Of a stretch of 64,000 nt of DNA, positions 1 through 9,641 are shown piece after piece; within the stretch, counting starts at the first letter, position 1, and each line of letters starts with the position of its first letter. Source of the stretch: Microvirga ossetica (GTDB lineage Bacteria; Pseudomonadota; Alphaproteobacteria; Rhizobiales; Beijerinckiaceae). The stretch is from positions 1,037,501-1,101,500 of the forward strand of contig NZ_CP016616.1 in the NCBI RefSeq assembly GCF_002741015.1. Reading direction: 5' to 3'. The position numbers and the translations under genes were made by a program. The notes below the pieces were generated by a model. That model was not told where the DNA came from, searched no databases, and worked only from the letters and a program-made list of their open reading frames with translations.

Positions 1-501
1 CTTTTCTTCCTGCTCGACGATGCGTTCCGCATGGGCGAGTACATCGAGACCTCGGGCGCCAAGGGAACGGTGGAGCGCATCTCGGTGCGGTCGGTGAGCC
101 TGCGCCATCCCCGCGGAGCGGTGGCGACGATCCCCTATGGACAGATCGGCAAGATCCAGAACTTCAGCCGCGACTGGGTGATCGAGAAGCTGGTGTTCCG
201 CGTCGCGTTCGACACGGATGTCGAGAAGGTCCGCAAGCTGTTCAAGCAGATCGGTCAGGAAATCGCCGCTGATCCCGAACTGAACGAGGACCTGATGGAG
301 ACCTTCAAGAGCCAGGGCATCGCCTCGGTGGAGGACGGCACCCTGCTCGTGCGCGGCAAGTTCAAAGCGAAGGCCGGCAAGCAGTTCGGGATCCGCAAGG
401 CCGTGCTCTCGGCGGTCCAGCGCGCCTTCCGCGAAAACGGCATTCAGGCCGTCCCGCGGCCGATCCCCGCGCCGCCCGGCGCGGGATCGGCTCCGTCATG
501 A
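1..501 (+). CDS. Mechanosensitive ion channel, MscS family (C-terminal part)
   Basis: The frame is open from base 1, so the 5' part lies outside the window and 166 codons are visible. The peptide begins inside the MscS beta domain: a hydrophilic stretch with GEYIETSGAKGTVERIS, then PYGQIGKIQNFSRDW, matches the region just after the pore helix where family members have a conserved beta-barrel and an N-[FY]SR turn. The remaining residues form the alpha/beta C-terminal domain of the cytoplasmic cage, ending in a proline- and alanine-rich tail. The family releases solutes across the inner membrane on hypo-osmotic shock. The pore-lining helix is not visible, so conductance class cannot be judged. 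The gene ends about 100 bp before the convergent autotransporter gene. Confidence 0.85.
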   Translation, partial: LFFLLDDAFRMGEYIETSGAKGTVERISVRSVSLRHPRGAVATIPYGQIGKIQNFSRDWVIEKLVFRVAFDTDVEKVRKLFKQIGQEIAADPELNEDLMETFKSQGIASVEDGTLLVRGKFKAKAGKQFGIRKAVLSAVQRAFRENGIQAVPRPIPAPPGAGSAPS

Positions 502-603
502 TGCGAGAGCATTTTTCGGCGAAGTGGATCCGGTTCGCCGTGAAAAAATGCGGCATTTCAAAGAAGAGAGCTGATTCCACCTGCGTGGAATCAGCTCCAG
601 CCC

Positions 604-3522
604 TCACCACGTAACGCGGATACCGAGATTGCCCTCGATGGTCTGGCGGTGCGGGCCGTTGACATTGGCGGTGTAGTCGGCGACCGCGAACAGGCTGATC
701 GTCTCCGACAGCGTCGCCACCGCTCCCGCCCCGACCTCGAGCGAGGTTGCCCCGAAAGAGGCCGGCAGGATCACGTTGCTGAACTGCGTCCGGTCGGTGG
801 CATCGAAGCCGTGCCACAGATTGACCTTCAGATACGGCCGCCACGTGGTCGTGCCGTCCTGGAAGGTGCCCTGCAGCCGCGCACCGATCCGCCCGGTCCA
901 GGCATCGTCGGCATCGAAGATCACCGACGAGAAGCGGTCCTGCGTCGGATCGAAAGCGACATGCTGCCAGATCAGCTGCGCCTGAGGCTCGAGCGAGATC
1001 TTGTCGGTGAGCCAGATCGGATAGCCGCCCTCCACGGAAGCCGTGGTGGCATGGCCCTCCAGATCGAGCCCGACGCCGCGGTTCGAGCGCGGCTCGCCGT
1101 CGAGCCAGGAATGCATCAGAACGCTGTCGAGATACCAGCCGCCTGGACCGACATGGGTCCAGTAAAGTCCCAAGCTCGTAGCATCCATCGGCACCGAGCC
1201 GCTGGCCAGACGGCGCTGGCCGAGCGCGAAGCCGCGCACGTCGCCATCGGCCTCCGCATGGCCGACAAAGAGACCGAAATGGTCGCGATGCCCCTCCCAG
1301 GTCTCGGCCGCTCCGACATCCATTCCGGCTTGAAAGCCGAAGAGATGGCCGTCGAACTCCGGCGCCAGCGGCCCGCCGCGGCGGAACTCGGTCTTCGAAC
1401 CGAAGGCGCGGCCCCAAGCGATGGGAAAGCCACCGTTCTTGTTAAGCAGGCTCTGCTCGCCCTGGCGCTCGTGGAAGGTGCCGAGGATCTCCAGGCCGAT
1501 GAAGCGGGCGAGCCCAGGCAGCCCGGCGTAGACCACCGCCTCCGGCCGGTAGAACGGCACCGGCGCAGGACCAGGCGGCACCGGCGACAGACCGGGGGGA
1601 ACAGGGGATGGCGGGATTGGATCTGGCGGCACCGGGCCGGGTGGGGTCGGATCGGGCGGGGTCGGGCCGGGCGGTTCCGGGGGGATCGGACCGGCGACGT
1701 TGCGCAGGAACCAGTCGTCGTCATTGCCGGGCGTGACGCCGCCGCGGAAGAGCAGGTATTCGTAGGGGCCGGCCGCGACAGGGCCGCTGAGGCCGAAGGC
1801 GGCCGGCGCTGTCGTGCCATCGTTGATCGCCTGCACCACGCGGATGCCGTCGCCCGTCGTGAGTTCGCCGGGCCCAGTGTTGTTGATGATGCGCAGACCC
1901 GAACGGCCGCTGGCGCTGCCGCCGTCGATCACAAGGCGGTCCGAGGGCGAGCCATCCGCTCCGAGATAGGTGTTGAGCGCAACGGAGCCGCCGCGGCCGA
2001 CATAATTGGTGACCGTCAAGGTCTTGTAGCTCGCGAGCAGCGATGGGTCCGCAAGCGGGGCGGTGTAGATGATCTGGCTGGCGTCGTTTGCGACCGATGT
2101 CGCCTTCGAATTGCCGGTCATCGTCCAGACGGTACCCTGCGTGAGCGACAACGCGCTGGTGCTGCCGGCAGGGGTGGTGACGACGCCTTGTAGGTTCGAG
2201 TTACGGGCGTTGTACGTTGTATTTCCGCCATTGCCGGTTTGCAGCAACGTATTGTTGTTGGCGACGGCCGTCGTGTTGGTCAAATCGATATTCGCGATCG
2301 CGCCCTGGACGGAGAACGAGGCGCCGCTGGCCTGGATCGCGGCGCCTCGGTAGTTGAGCGTGTTGCTGCCGCCATTGTTGAACTGGAAGCCAATGCCATC
2401 CGTGCCGGAGGCTGTCACGTTCGTGCCAGTCATGATGGTGGTGCTGCCACTCTGCAACAGGCCGCCCGCGCCGTTCGCCACGGACACCGACCCACCGGAT
2501 GTCTCGATCCGCCCGCCATTGAGCGCGTTCACGCCGGCGTTGCCGCTTCGCCCCGTGACAGTGATCGCCGTGCCGGTCGCGGCGATGACACTGCCTGTGC
2601 CTGTCGCCCGAAGGCCCCGCTCGCCACCGCCCGCTCCGGCAATATTAATGCTGCCACCAGTGAGAACGGCGCGGCCCCCGTTATCCGCATTGACGCCGAC
2701 ATCATTGCCGCCACCGTTTGTCGCCGTGATGACCAGGCCATCGGTGGAAACGACGCTTCCCGATCCGGAAACCGACACCCCCGTGTTGCCGCCGCCACCT
2801 GTGAACGAGATCGAGCTCGCGCTGGAGAAGGTAATACTGCCACCATTTTGCGCCTTCGCGCCGGTGATGCCGCCGGCGCTGCCCATCGACGTGATCAGTC
2901 CAACCGCCTCAATGCGGCTTCCGATCCCATCGGCCAGGAGGGCCGACGGGACGCCACCGTTCGCGTTGCTGATCGAAGAGCCGGGTGTGAACTGGATCAG
3001 GCCGCCATTCAGCGATTGAATCAGGCTCTGCCCCCCGCCGTTCGGCCAGTCGATTGTGATCGCGCGTGCGACAATTGTGCCGTTGTCGGCCTTCAGTGCC
3101 ACCGCTCCTCCGCCACCGTCATTGCTCAGTCTGATTCCGTTGGCCTCGATTCGTGCTGAGGAGCTTGCGCTGAGTCCTAATCCACTTGCCGTGATCGGCC
3201 CGGTCACGCCGACGACCGTCGTCCTGACCGAGTTGTTGATGATCACGAGCGAGTTCGTGTTGGCATCGACACCGGTGCCATAACCATGAGCGGTGACCGC
3301 CCCGTTAACGGTCACATCAGCACCGCTCCTCGCCGTCACCGCAGTGCCATACCCGACCGTCACGTCTCCGACCACGCAAGGTGGCGGCCCGTTCTGCACC
3401 ACACCATTATTGGAATTGGGCGGTACCGTGCAGGGCGTTTGAGCGAAAGCCTCCTGTCCCATTGCCATGGCGAAGCCGAGAATGCCGTAAGCAACAGCGA
3501 AGAGCAGACCTTGCCGCATCAT
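604..3522 (-). CDS. Autotransporter with beta-helical passenger and C-terminal barrel
   Basis: 972 aa. The start has a good ribosome site (GGAGG a few bases before two successive ATG codons). Residues 1-28 are a Sec signal peptide ending AFAQ. Residues 30 to about 600 are a low-complexity passenger rich in G, N, T, S, V and A with short repeating strand-turn units, typical of a right-handed beta helix. Residues about 610-650 are a proline linker (PPDPTPPGPVPPDP). The last 270 or so residues carry the aromatic and alternating pattern of an autotransporter beta-barrel that inserts in the outer membrane and exports the passenger (type Va secretion). The final residues are GIRVTW: the terminal aromatic residue needed by the BAM machinery is Trp rather than the usual Phe. 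Two cysteines near the passenger N-terminus are unusual for this class. The passenger ligand or function cannot be told. Confidence 0.85.
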   Translation of the reverse strand: MMRQGLLFAVAYGILGFAMAMGQEAFAQTPCTVPPNSNNGVVQNGPPPCVVGDVTVGYGTAVTARSGADVTVNGAVTAHGYGTGVDANTNSLVIINNSVRTTVVGVTGPITASGLGLSASSSARIEANGIRLSNDGGGGAVALKADNGTIVARAITIDWPNGGGQSLIQSLNGGLIQFTPGSSISNANGGVPSALLADGIGSRIEAVGLITSMGSAGGITGAKAQNGGSITFSSASSISFTGGGGNTGVSVSGSGSVVSTDGLVITATNGGGNDVGVNADNGGRAVLTGGSINIAGAGGGERGLRATGTGSVIAATGTAITVTGRSGNAGVNALNGGRIETSGGSVSVANGAGGLLQSGSTTIMTGTNVTASGTDGIGFQFNNGGSNTLNYRGAAIQASGASFSVQGAIANIDLTNTTAVANNNTLLQTGNGGNTTYNARNSNLQGVVTTPAGSTSALSLTQGTVWTMTGNSKATSVANDASQIIYTAPLADPSLLASYKTLTVTNYVGRGGSVALNTYLGADGSPSDRLVIDGGSASGRSGLRIINNTGPGELTTGDGIRVVQAINDGTTAPAAFGLSGPVAAGPYEYLLFRGGVTPGNDDDWFLRNVAGPIPPEPPGPTPPDPTPPGPVPPDPIPPSPVPPGLSPVPPGPAPVPFYRPEAVVYAGLPGLARFIGLEILGTFHERQGEQSLLNKNGGFPIAWGRAFGSKTEFRRGGPLAPEFDGHLFGFQAGMDVGAAETWEGHRDHFGLFVGHAEADGDVRGFALGQRRLASGSVPMDATSLGLYWTHVGPGGWYLDSVLMHSWLDGEPRSNRGVGLDLEGHATTASVEGGYPIWLTDKISLEPQAQLIWQHVAFDPTQDRFSSVIFDADDAWTGRIGARLQGTFQDGTTTWRPYLKVNLWHGFDATDRTQFSNVILPASFGATSLEVGAGAVATLSETISLFAVADYTANVNGPHRQTIEGNLGIRVTW

Positions 3523-4054
3523 TCAGTCCTCCTACAGTGCCGGCTTAACAAGCAGTGCTTGGCCGAGCGCCGAGTCCGAATACGCAAATGTCAGGGCGGC
3601 TGCCGTCGCCAACCCGACGGAACAGGAGGATACTAAAAGAAGCGGTGACGGCCTGCATGGACCCCTCTCAGCGCTAGCACTCCCGAGCGCAGAGAATTTC
3701 CCCTTCGAGTCGCAAAGTCGATGCAGGCATGAAGCACAGGAAACGTTTTATGACGAATGTGACCTTAGGGCATCACCCCACCATCGGGGTGATCCCCGCG
3801 TTAACCTTTGCGTTAACTTACCGGATCGATCCAGCGTATTAATTCGATAATCATACTAATTGCAAATCATCGATCGCGGCCAATCCCGGGGCCGGCCAAT
3901 ACAATTGACATCAGCAGAATCCCGAGAAATCCCTCAGGGTAAACGCTACTTGGCACGCACGCGGAAACAGCGGAGAGTGTCGACCAAGGGCTGCGCTTCC
4001 GGGCATGGCTTGTGTAGAGGGGGCATCTTGGCCAATGACGGAAGCAGCAGGTTC
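3523..4054. other. Divergent intergenic region between autotransporter and lipoprotein hydrolase
   Basis: About 530 bp without a convincing gene. It is more AT-rich towards its right end. It holds a hairpin at 3772-3793 (stem ATCACCCC/GGGGTGAT, 6-nt loop, no T-run) and two GTTAAC palindromes separated by 6 bp at 3800-3817. It must contain the promoters of both flanking genes, but no confident -35/-10 pair was identified. Candidate reading frames upstream of 4055 have no ribosome site. Confidence 0.5.
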
Positions 4055-5308
4055 ATGAGCGGCACGAGAGATGCCGAACGTCGACGCGTCAGGGGGATGC
4101 ACCGCGCGACGGCACTCGCCGTGCTGCTCGGATTGACGGCCTGCGCAAGCCCGCGCGGCACGCTTTCTCCGGTAGCCGATACGGTGCCGGGTGCGAGCAA
4201 GGTCGACATGCTGGTTGCCACCACGCGCATGCCCGCCGACGATCCGAAGGAATACTTCTCGGGCAATCGCGGGCCCCAGCTCTCCTTCGCCGAATTCATC
4301 GTGTCCATCCCGCCCGAGGCGAACCGCAAGCCGGGCGAGGTGCAGTTGCCGCAGAGCGTGCCCGGCAATCCGGCCACCGATTTCGTGACCCTGAAGGCGG
4401 ACGTGATCGACCGCGCCCAAGCGACGGCGTGGTTCCGCCGCACGGTGCGCACCGTGCCCAAGCGCCGCGTGCTGGTGTTCATCCACGGCTTCAACAACCG
4501 CTTCGACGATGCGGTCTTCCGCTTCGCGCAGATCGTGCACGATGCCGGAACGCCCGTGGTCCCGGTGCTGTTCACCTGGCCCTCGCGCGGCAGCGTCCTG
4601 GCCTATGGCTACGACCGCGAGAGCAACACCTATTCGCGCAACGCGCTCGAAACGACCCTGCGCGCCATCGCCCGCGACCCCGATGTGGGCGAGATCTCGA
4701 TCCTGGCGCATTCCATGGGCAACTGGGTCACGCTGGAGGCCCTGCGCCAGATGGCGATCCGGGACGGCCGGGTCACGCCCAAGATCAAGAACGTGCTGCT
4801 GGCCGCACCGGATGTGGATGTCGACCTCTTCCGCGAGGCGATCGTCGACATGGGCAAAGAGCGTCCCGGCGTCACCCTCTTCGTCTCGCAGGACGACCGC
4901 GCGCTCGCCATTTCCCGCCGCCTCTGGGGCGATTCCGTGCGCCTCGGCGCCATCGATCCCGAGCAGGAGCCCTACCGCACGGACCTGGAGAAATCGGGCA
5001 TAACGGTGCTGAACCTGTCCAAGCTCCGCACCGGCGATCCGCTGAACCACAGCAAGTTCGCCGAAAGCCCCGAGGTCGTGCGCATCATCGGCCGGGAACT
5101 GGCCGAAGGGCAGACGCTCACGGATTCACGGGTCGGCATAGGCGACCGGATCATCCAGGTTACGGCCGGCGCCGCAGCGGCCGTCGGCACGGCGGCCGGG
5201 CTTGCCGTCTCCGCTCCGGTCGCCGTCATCGATCCCCGCACCCGGGAAAATTTCCAGGGTCACGTCGACAACCTGGGACAGGCCGTCGCCGGGACTGTCA
5301 GTCCCTAG
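4055..5308 (+). CDS. Lipoprotein alpha/beta hydrolase, DUF900 family
   Basis: 417 aa from the ATG at 4055; a second ATG at 4097 gives a shorter and more classical signal peptide (MHRATALAVLLGLTAC). The lipobox LTAC predicts export and lipidation, placing the enzyme on a periplasm-facing membrane. The body matches the DUF900 alpha/beta hydrolase family: VATTRMP near the mature N-terminus, VFIHGFNNRFDDA (the oxyanion strand-turn), FTWPSRGS, and the nucleophile elbow AHSMGN with the catalytic Ser. The substrate is unknown; the fold suggests esterase or lipase activity. A paralogue with the same motifs is encoded at 20105-21073. The C-terminal 60 residues are alanine- and valine-rich and poorly conserved. 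The frame upstream of 4055 is open but has no ribosome site. Confidence 0.75.
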   Translation: MSGTRDAERRRVRGMHRATALAVLLGLTACASPRGTLSPVADTVPGASKVDMLVATTRMPADDPKEYFSGNRGPQLSFAEFIVSIPPEANRKPGEVQLPQSVPGNPATDFVTLKADVIDRAQATAWFRRTVRTVPKRRVLVFIHGFNNRFDDAVFRFAQIVHDAGTPVVPVLFTWPSRGSVLAYGYDRESNTYSRNALETTLRAIARDPDVGEISILAHSMGNWVTLEALRQMAIRDGRVTPKIKNVLLAAPDVDVDLFREAIVDMGKERPGVTLFVSQDDRALAISRRLWGDSVRLGAIDPEQEPYRTDLEKSGITVLNLSKLRTGDPLNHSKFAESPEVVRIIGRELAEGQTLTDSRVGIGDRIIQVTAGAAAAVGTAAGLAVSAPVAVIDPRTRENFQGHVDNLGQAVAGTVSP

Positions 5309-5313
5309 CCTTC

Positions 5314-6048
5314 TCACTCCGCCGGAGCAGCCGGTGTGACCCCGGTTACCTTGGCCGAGGGCTCCTCGCTGAGCCAGTGATAGAGCATGCCGCCCAGCAT
5401 GCCGCCGATCATGGGCGCTGCCCAGAACAGCCATAGCTGCGCCAGGGCCCAGCCGCCGACGAACAGGGCCGGTCCGGTGCTGCGGGCCGGGTTCACGGAG
5501 GTGTTCGTGACCGGGATCCCGACGAGGTGGATCAGCGTCAGCGCGAGGCCGATGGCGATGGGCGCGAAGCCAACCGGAGCCTTGCCGTGCGTGGCGCCCA
5601 TGATGATGAACAGGAACATCATGGTCAGCACGACCTCGGTGATCAGCCCGGCGAAGAGCGTGTATTTGCCCGGCGAGTGGTCGCCATAACCGTTGGCGGC
5701 GAACCCCTTGGCGAGATCGAAGCCGGGCGCGCCGCTCGCGATGGCATACAGAACGGCGGCAGCGACGATGGCGCCGATGACCTGCGCCGCGATGTAGGGG
5801 CCGATATCCTTGCCCGGGAAGCGTCCGCCCGCCCAGAGTCCCACGGTGACGGCGGGGTTGAGATGGCAGCCGGAGATGTGGCCGATCGCATAAGCCATCG
5901 TCAGCACGGTCAGCCCGAAGGCGAGGGACACGCCGAGCAGGCCGATGCCGACCTCGGGGAATGCGGAGGCGATGACGGCGCTGCCGCAGCCCGCGAAGGT
6001 CAGCCAGAAGGTGCCGATCGCCTCGGCCGTGCACTTGCGGATATCCAT
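5314..6048 (-). CDS. aqpZ: Aquaporin Z
   Basis: 244 aa, six predicted membrane helices. Both pore motifs are intact: HLNPAVTVG in the first half and VNPARSTGP in the second. The Arg after the second NPA and the early [13 protein letters not shown] segment match bacterial water-selective AqpZ rather than GlpF. The start at 6048 is fixed by GGAGG about 7 bases upstream (CAGGAGGATCAAGTC); the open frame further upstream lacks a ribosome site. It mediates rapid water flux across the inner membrane. It is downstream of, and on the same strand as, the response regulator and sensor kinase, but a gap of about 190 bp makes a separate promoter likely. It is convergent with the lipoprotein gene, with 5 bp between the stops. 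Confidence 0.93.
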   Translation of the reverse strand: MDIRKCTAEAIGTFWLTFAGCGSAVIASAFPEVGIGLLGVSLAFGLTVLTMAYAIGHISGCHLNPAVTVGLWAGGRFPGKDIGPYIAAQVIGAIVAAAVLYAIASGAPGFDLAKGFAANGYGDHSPGKYTLFAGLITEVVLTMMFLFIIMGATHGKAPVGFAPIAIGLALTLIHLVGIPVTNTSVNPARSTGPALFVGGWALAQLWLFWAAPMIGGMLGGMLYHWLSEEPSAKVTGVTPAAPAE

Positions 6049-6235
6049 GACTTGATCCTCCTGCACATGGCAGCGGCCGAGCCGGCGAGGGATGCCTCTC
6101 TGGAACCGGCTTCGCATCGGTCCCGGCCGAGCATTGATGCTGCAAGTTGCGCCAAACCGGCGTGCAGCGCCATTGGGGAAACACCTGAACGCTATCGGTA
6201 AAAATCCTGAAAGGCTTCAGGAAGTCCGCTTCGCG

Positions 6236-6868
6236 TCACGGCTCGACGAGCTTGTTGCGGATGGCGTAGCGGACCAGCGTGGCGGTGGAGTTGGCATTGA
6301 CCTTGCGCATCGCCGAGGAGCGGTGGCTCTCCACCGTCTTCAGGTTCAGCTCCAGAATCTGCGCCGTCTCCTTGTTCGAATGCCCCTCCGCAATCAGCTG
6401 CACCACCCGCCGCTCGCGTGCGGTCAGCACCCCGTTGCCGGCATGGCCCTGCGCCAGATAGGCGGCCAGCAGCGTCTCCGACACACGGCCGGTGAAAAAC
6501 GGCTTGTGGCGCGCCAACGACTCCACCGCCGCGATCAGGAACCGGCGCGCATCCGACTTGAGCAGGTAGCCGCGCGCCCCCGCCTCGAGCAGCTCGCGCA
6601 CCAAAGGCTCGCTCTCGTGCATGGTGAAGATCAGCACCTCGGTCTGCGGCTGGAAGGCCCGGATCTCGCGCGTCGCGTCGACCCCGTTCATCGACGGCAG
6701 CTGGTAGTCGAGGATCGCCACATCCGGCTTGGTCTCGGCCGCCAGCTGCACCGCCTGACGGCCGTCCTCGGCCTCGGCCACCACCTCCCAGCCCGGCTGG
6801 CCGCCCAGGATCGTGCTCAACCCAGAGCGCACAACGTCATGGTCGTCGGCAATCAGGATACGCGTCAT
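6236..6868 (-). CDS. NarL/FixJ-family response regulator
   Basis: 210 aa. The receiver domain (residues 3-120) has the acidic pair in LIADDHD, phosphoacceptor Asp54 in AILDYQLPSMNG and the conserved Lys in LLKSD. A LuxR-type helix-turn-helix follows at about 145-205 (LTARERRVVQLIAEG, then KTVESHR). The ATG at 6868 is preceded by GGAGG with about 10 bases spacing. It lies 74 bp downstream of a HisKA_3 kinase on the same strand, so the two are almost certainly a cognate pair in one operon. The family binds DNA as a dimer after phosphorylation. Targets are unknown; the nearest downstream gene is aqpZ. Confidence 0.9.
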   Translation of the reverse strand: MTRILIADDHDVVRSGLSTILGGQPGWEVVAEAEDGRQAVQLAAETKPDVAILDYQLPSMNGVDATREIRAFQPQTEVLIFTMHESEPLVRELLEAGARGYLLKSDARRFLIAAVESLARHKPFFTGRVSETLLAAYLAQGHAGNGVLTARERRVVQLIAEGHSNKETAQILELNLKTVESHRSSAMRKVNANSTATLVRYAIRNKLVEP

Positions 6869-6942
6869 GAAAAGGACGTCCTCCCTACCCTGCATCACCG
6901 CGACGCCGGAGCTCAGAACCCGGCGCACACCGGACGGCGACC

Positions 6943-9372
6943 TCAGGAAGTCTGCGCCGAAGTGTAATCCTTCCCGGCGATGCTGTCTGCATCGCGTGGT
7001 GCGGCCGCCCGCACGACGGTGCCTCGCCGGTTGCTGCGGATCCTGAGGTTGCCGCCGAACTGGCTCAGCCGAATGCGCATCCCCGGGATGCCGACGCCGA
7101 GCGTCGTCCTGGCGCCCGAGCCGGATCGCCTGCCTCTCATTCCCTTTCCATCGTCGCCGATGCTCAGGATGACCTCCGTCGGCGTGATGCGCAGGGACAC
7201 CGTGACATTCTTCGCCCCGGCATGGCGATGCACATTGGCAAGCCCCTCCTGAACGATGCGGAACAACGCGCGCTGCAGCTCGGGCGAGAGCTGCTCCGTC
7301 TCGTCGGCGAGGCGCGTGGCGACGGCAAGCCCGGACCGGTCGGCGAAGCCGTCGGCGAATGCACGGATCGTGGCGGCCAACCCATCCGTCTCCAGGCCGG
7401 GCGGATGAAGCAGGTAGGTGAAGATGCGCAATTCCTTCAACGCCTCTTCGAGGGAGCGATCGATCTCGTCGAGGATGCGCTGTCCGGCCGGCGGCAGCCC
7501 GAGCGCGCCGACCTGCATCAGGCTGAGGCCGACGGCGACCAGATGCTGCGCCGTGGAATCGTGAAGCTCCGCCGCGATGCGCCGCCGCTCCTCCTCCTGA
7601 AGCGTCAGCAGGCGCTCGGACATTTCGCTCACCTCCGCCCTGGCGGCCATGATCTCGGTCACATCCTCGCGCGCGACGACGATGCGCGCCTCCTCGGCTG
7701 CGGAGAAGCGGGATGCGCGGAGCAGGAACCAGCCTTCGTCGTCGGAGGAGCGCGAACGATAGAGCGCCTGGAAGGACGACTGGCGGCCGGCGACAAGGGC
7801 TTCCATGCCGCGAAAAATCCGCTCCTGGGCCACGCCTTCATGCCGTGCGGCGTCGCAGGCGGCGAGATAGCTCATACCGGGACCGGGCGATTCAGGAGAT
7901 CCGTTGTGCTGCGCGTAGCGATGCCAGGCACCGTTGACGGATAGGACGATCCCGCGATCGTCGAGGATCGCCACGTGGGCGGACAGCGCATCCAGCGAGG
8001 CCTGCAGGAATTCCCGTTCCCTGATCGCGGCGCGATGAGCCTCGTAACGATCCGTGACATCGCTGAAGAACACGCTTGCCCCCTCGGGCGAGGGATAGAC
8101 GCGGTAATCGATGTAGCGGCCGGGATGATAGATCGAGGCAAGCGCTCCCTGGAACTGACGCCTGTGATGCATGGCCTGCGCCAGCGCGGCGTCGAAGGCG
8201 GGATCGTGACCGACGATGTCGAAATAGGATTGGCCCACGACTTTCCGGCGCTCATGACCCCACCACCGCATCGCGGCCGCGTTGACGTCGACGATCGTGT
8301 AGGCGCGGTCGAGGGTGAAGTAGCAGTCGCTGACGCTCTCGAGGATGGAGCTCATGCGGGCATTGGCGGCCGCCAGCTCGCCCCGCGTGGTGGCTGCGTC
8401 GCGCCGCATCGTATCGAGCGGGCCTCCGTTGCGCACCAGAAGGGAGGCGGAAGCACCGCCGACGGCGAACAGCAGCGCCCCGGCCATCGCGATCCGATAG
8501 ACCGCCCGCTCGATCGGCGCCTTCAGCATCGCGGCCGGTGCGACGGAAACCGCCGTGTATCCCGATACCCGTGAACGGCAATAGGTGACGAGAAGGCGGT
8601 TGGGGCCGGTGCCGATCTCGAAATGCCCCTCGCGCTCCGGCTCCGAAAGAGCCTCGCGCAGCTCCCGCATGCCGTGGACGAATGGCGCTTGCCTCGGCTC
8701 GGCCGGCCCCGTCATCTCCTGCAGATTGCGGTCGACGATGAATGTCCTCCAGCCCGAGGTCGCTTCGCCGTTCTCGGCCGCCTTGCTGAGGTGATCGTCC
8801 GGCAGCACCAGCGACAGGATGCGCGACATCTCGCCGAACTCGTCGTCGAGCCGCAGGCTCACTGAGACCGTCTGACGCTGCACCACCGGATTGTCGACCC
8901 GATCGGACAGGCTCAGGCGCTCGCGGCGCACCACGGGGAACCGCTCCTTCACGGTGGCCGGCAGTTCCACGATGCGCGGCAGCTGGGAGCCGAAGGGGCG
9001 CTTCGTGTTGAGCAGCTGGCCTTCGAGGTCCCACAGGATGAACGAGGCTCCCTCCGGGTGCGGCGTCGCCTTCAGCTGGGCGTCGAACGCCTCGAGGTCG
9101 TTGGTCTGGAGATGAGGCGAACGGGACAGACCCTTCAGGAGGTTGCCGAGCCCCTGCACCTCCCGGTCGAGAAGGTCGGCGGCGGTCACCGAAACGGACA
9201 GGCCGCGATGGGCCAGCACATGCCGCTCGTGCAGGGCGTCCTTGATCAGGAGGCCGGTGGCGACCAGAAAGGACAGGCCGACGGTGAGAGCGGCCGTCAG
9301 GACCACGATACGGCGGACGTTCGACGGGAAGGCGAAGCCGCCCGTGAGCTTGATCGAGTTCAGGTCATCCAT
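6943..9372 (-). CDS. NarL-type sensor histidine kinase with PAS domains
   Basis: 809 aa from the ATG at 9372; a longer open frame exists, but this start precedes the first membrane helix by a normal distance. Order: membrane helix at about 18-40 (VLTAALTVGLSFLVATGLLI), a periplasmic sensor region to about 275, second helix at about 285-305, two PAS-like domains in the cytoplasm (the first containing DCYFTLDRAYTIVDVN), then HisKA_3 with the H-box RRRIAAELHDST (His604) and a HATPase_c domain with N-box EGLANVHRHA and glycine-rich GDDGKGM. This is the architecture of histidine kinases that partner NarL regulators, and the partner gene follows directly. The periplasmic domain carries no recognised ligand motif, so the signal is unknown. 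The ribosome site at the chosen start is weak. Confidence 0.88.
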   Translation of the reverse strand: MDDLNSIKLTGGFAFPSNVRRIVVLTAALTVGLSFLVATGLLIKDALHERHVLAHRGLSVSVTAADLLDREVQGLGNLLKGLSRSPHLQTNDLEAFDAQLKATPHPEGASFILWDLEGQLLNTKRPFGSQLPRIVELPATVKERFPVVRRERLSLSDRVDNPVVQRQTVSVSLRLDDEFGEMSRILSLVLPDDHLSKAAENGEATSGWRTFIVDRNLQEMTGPAEPRQAPFVHGMRELREALSEPEREGHFEIGTGPNRLLVTYCRSRVSGYTAVSVAPAAMLKAPIERAVYRIAMAGALLFAVGGASASLLVRNGGPLDTMRRDAATTRGELAAANARMSSILESVSDCYFTLDRAYTIVDVNAAAMRWWGHERRKVVGQSYFDIVGHDPAFDAALAQAMHHRRQFQGALASIYHPGRYIDYRVYPSPEGASVFFSDVTDRYEAHRAAIREREFLQASLDALSAHVAILDDRGIVLSVNGAWHRYAQHNGSPESPGPGMSYLAACDAARHEGVAQERIFRGMEALVAGRQSSFQALYRSRSSDDEGWFLLRASRFSAAEEARIVVAREDVTEIMAARAEVSEMSERLLTLQEEERRRIAAELHDSTAQHLVAVGLSLMQVGALGLPPAGQRILDEIDRSLEEALKELRIFTYLLHPPGLETDGLAATIRAFADGFADRSGLAVATRLADETEQLSPELQRALFRIVQEGLANVHRHAGAKNVTVSLRITPTEVILSIGDDGKGMRGRRSGSGARTTLGVGIPGMRIRLSQFGGNLRIRSNRRGTVVRAAAPRDADSIAGKDYTSAQTS

Positions 9373-9641
9373 GAAACCCGCTTCGGCATGAACGCCCCCA
9401 AATCCGGTCCGCGGGATCGCCGCGACCCATACCGGACGATTGTCCGTGTACGGGAGTGGATTCCCTAACGACAGTAACACAGGTTAACGAAGAGACGAAG
9501 GGGGCTTGCGCCCCGCGGAACGGTGGGTTCCGGGACACTTGCCTGAGCCAGAAACCTGTCGAGCCAGCCCTACATTGTTGCAACTCGACGGTCTGACTCC
9601 CCTCCCCTCAATCCGGATGGCCCGCACCGGAGCGCCATGAC

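Noticed and set aside
3800..3817. Pair of GTTAAC palindromes as a CtrA site (TTAA-N7-TTAAC)
   Set aside because: The spacing between TTAA boxes is 8, not 7; one base off a demanding consensus, so not called.
4551..4577. GGAAC-N17-TGTT inside the first lipoprotein gene
   Set aside because: It has a -10 mismatch and lies in the middle of a coding region with no gene start downstream.
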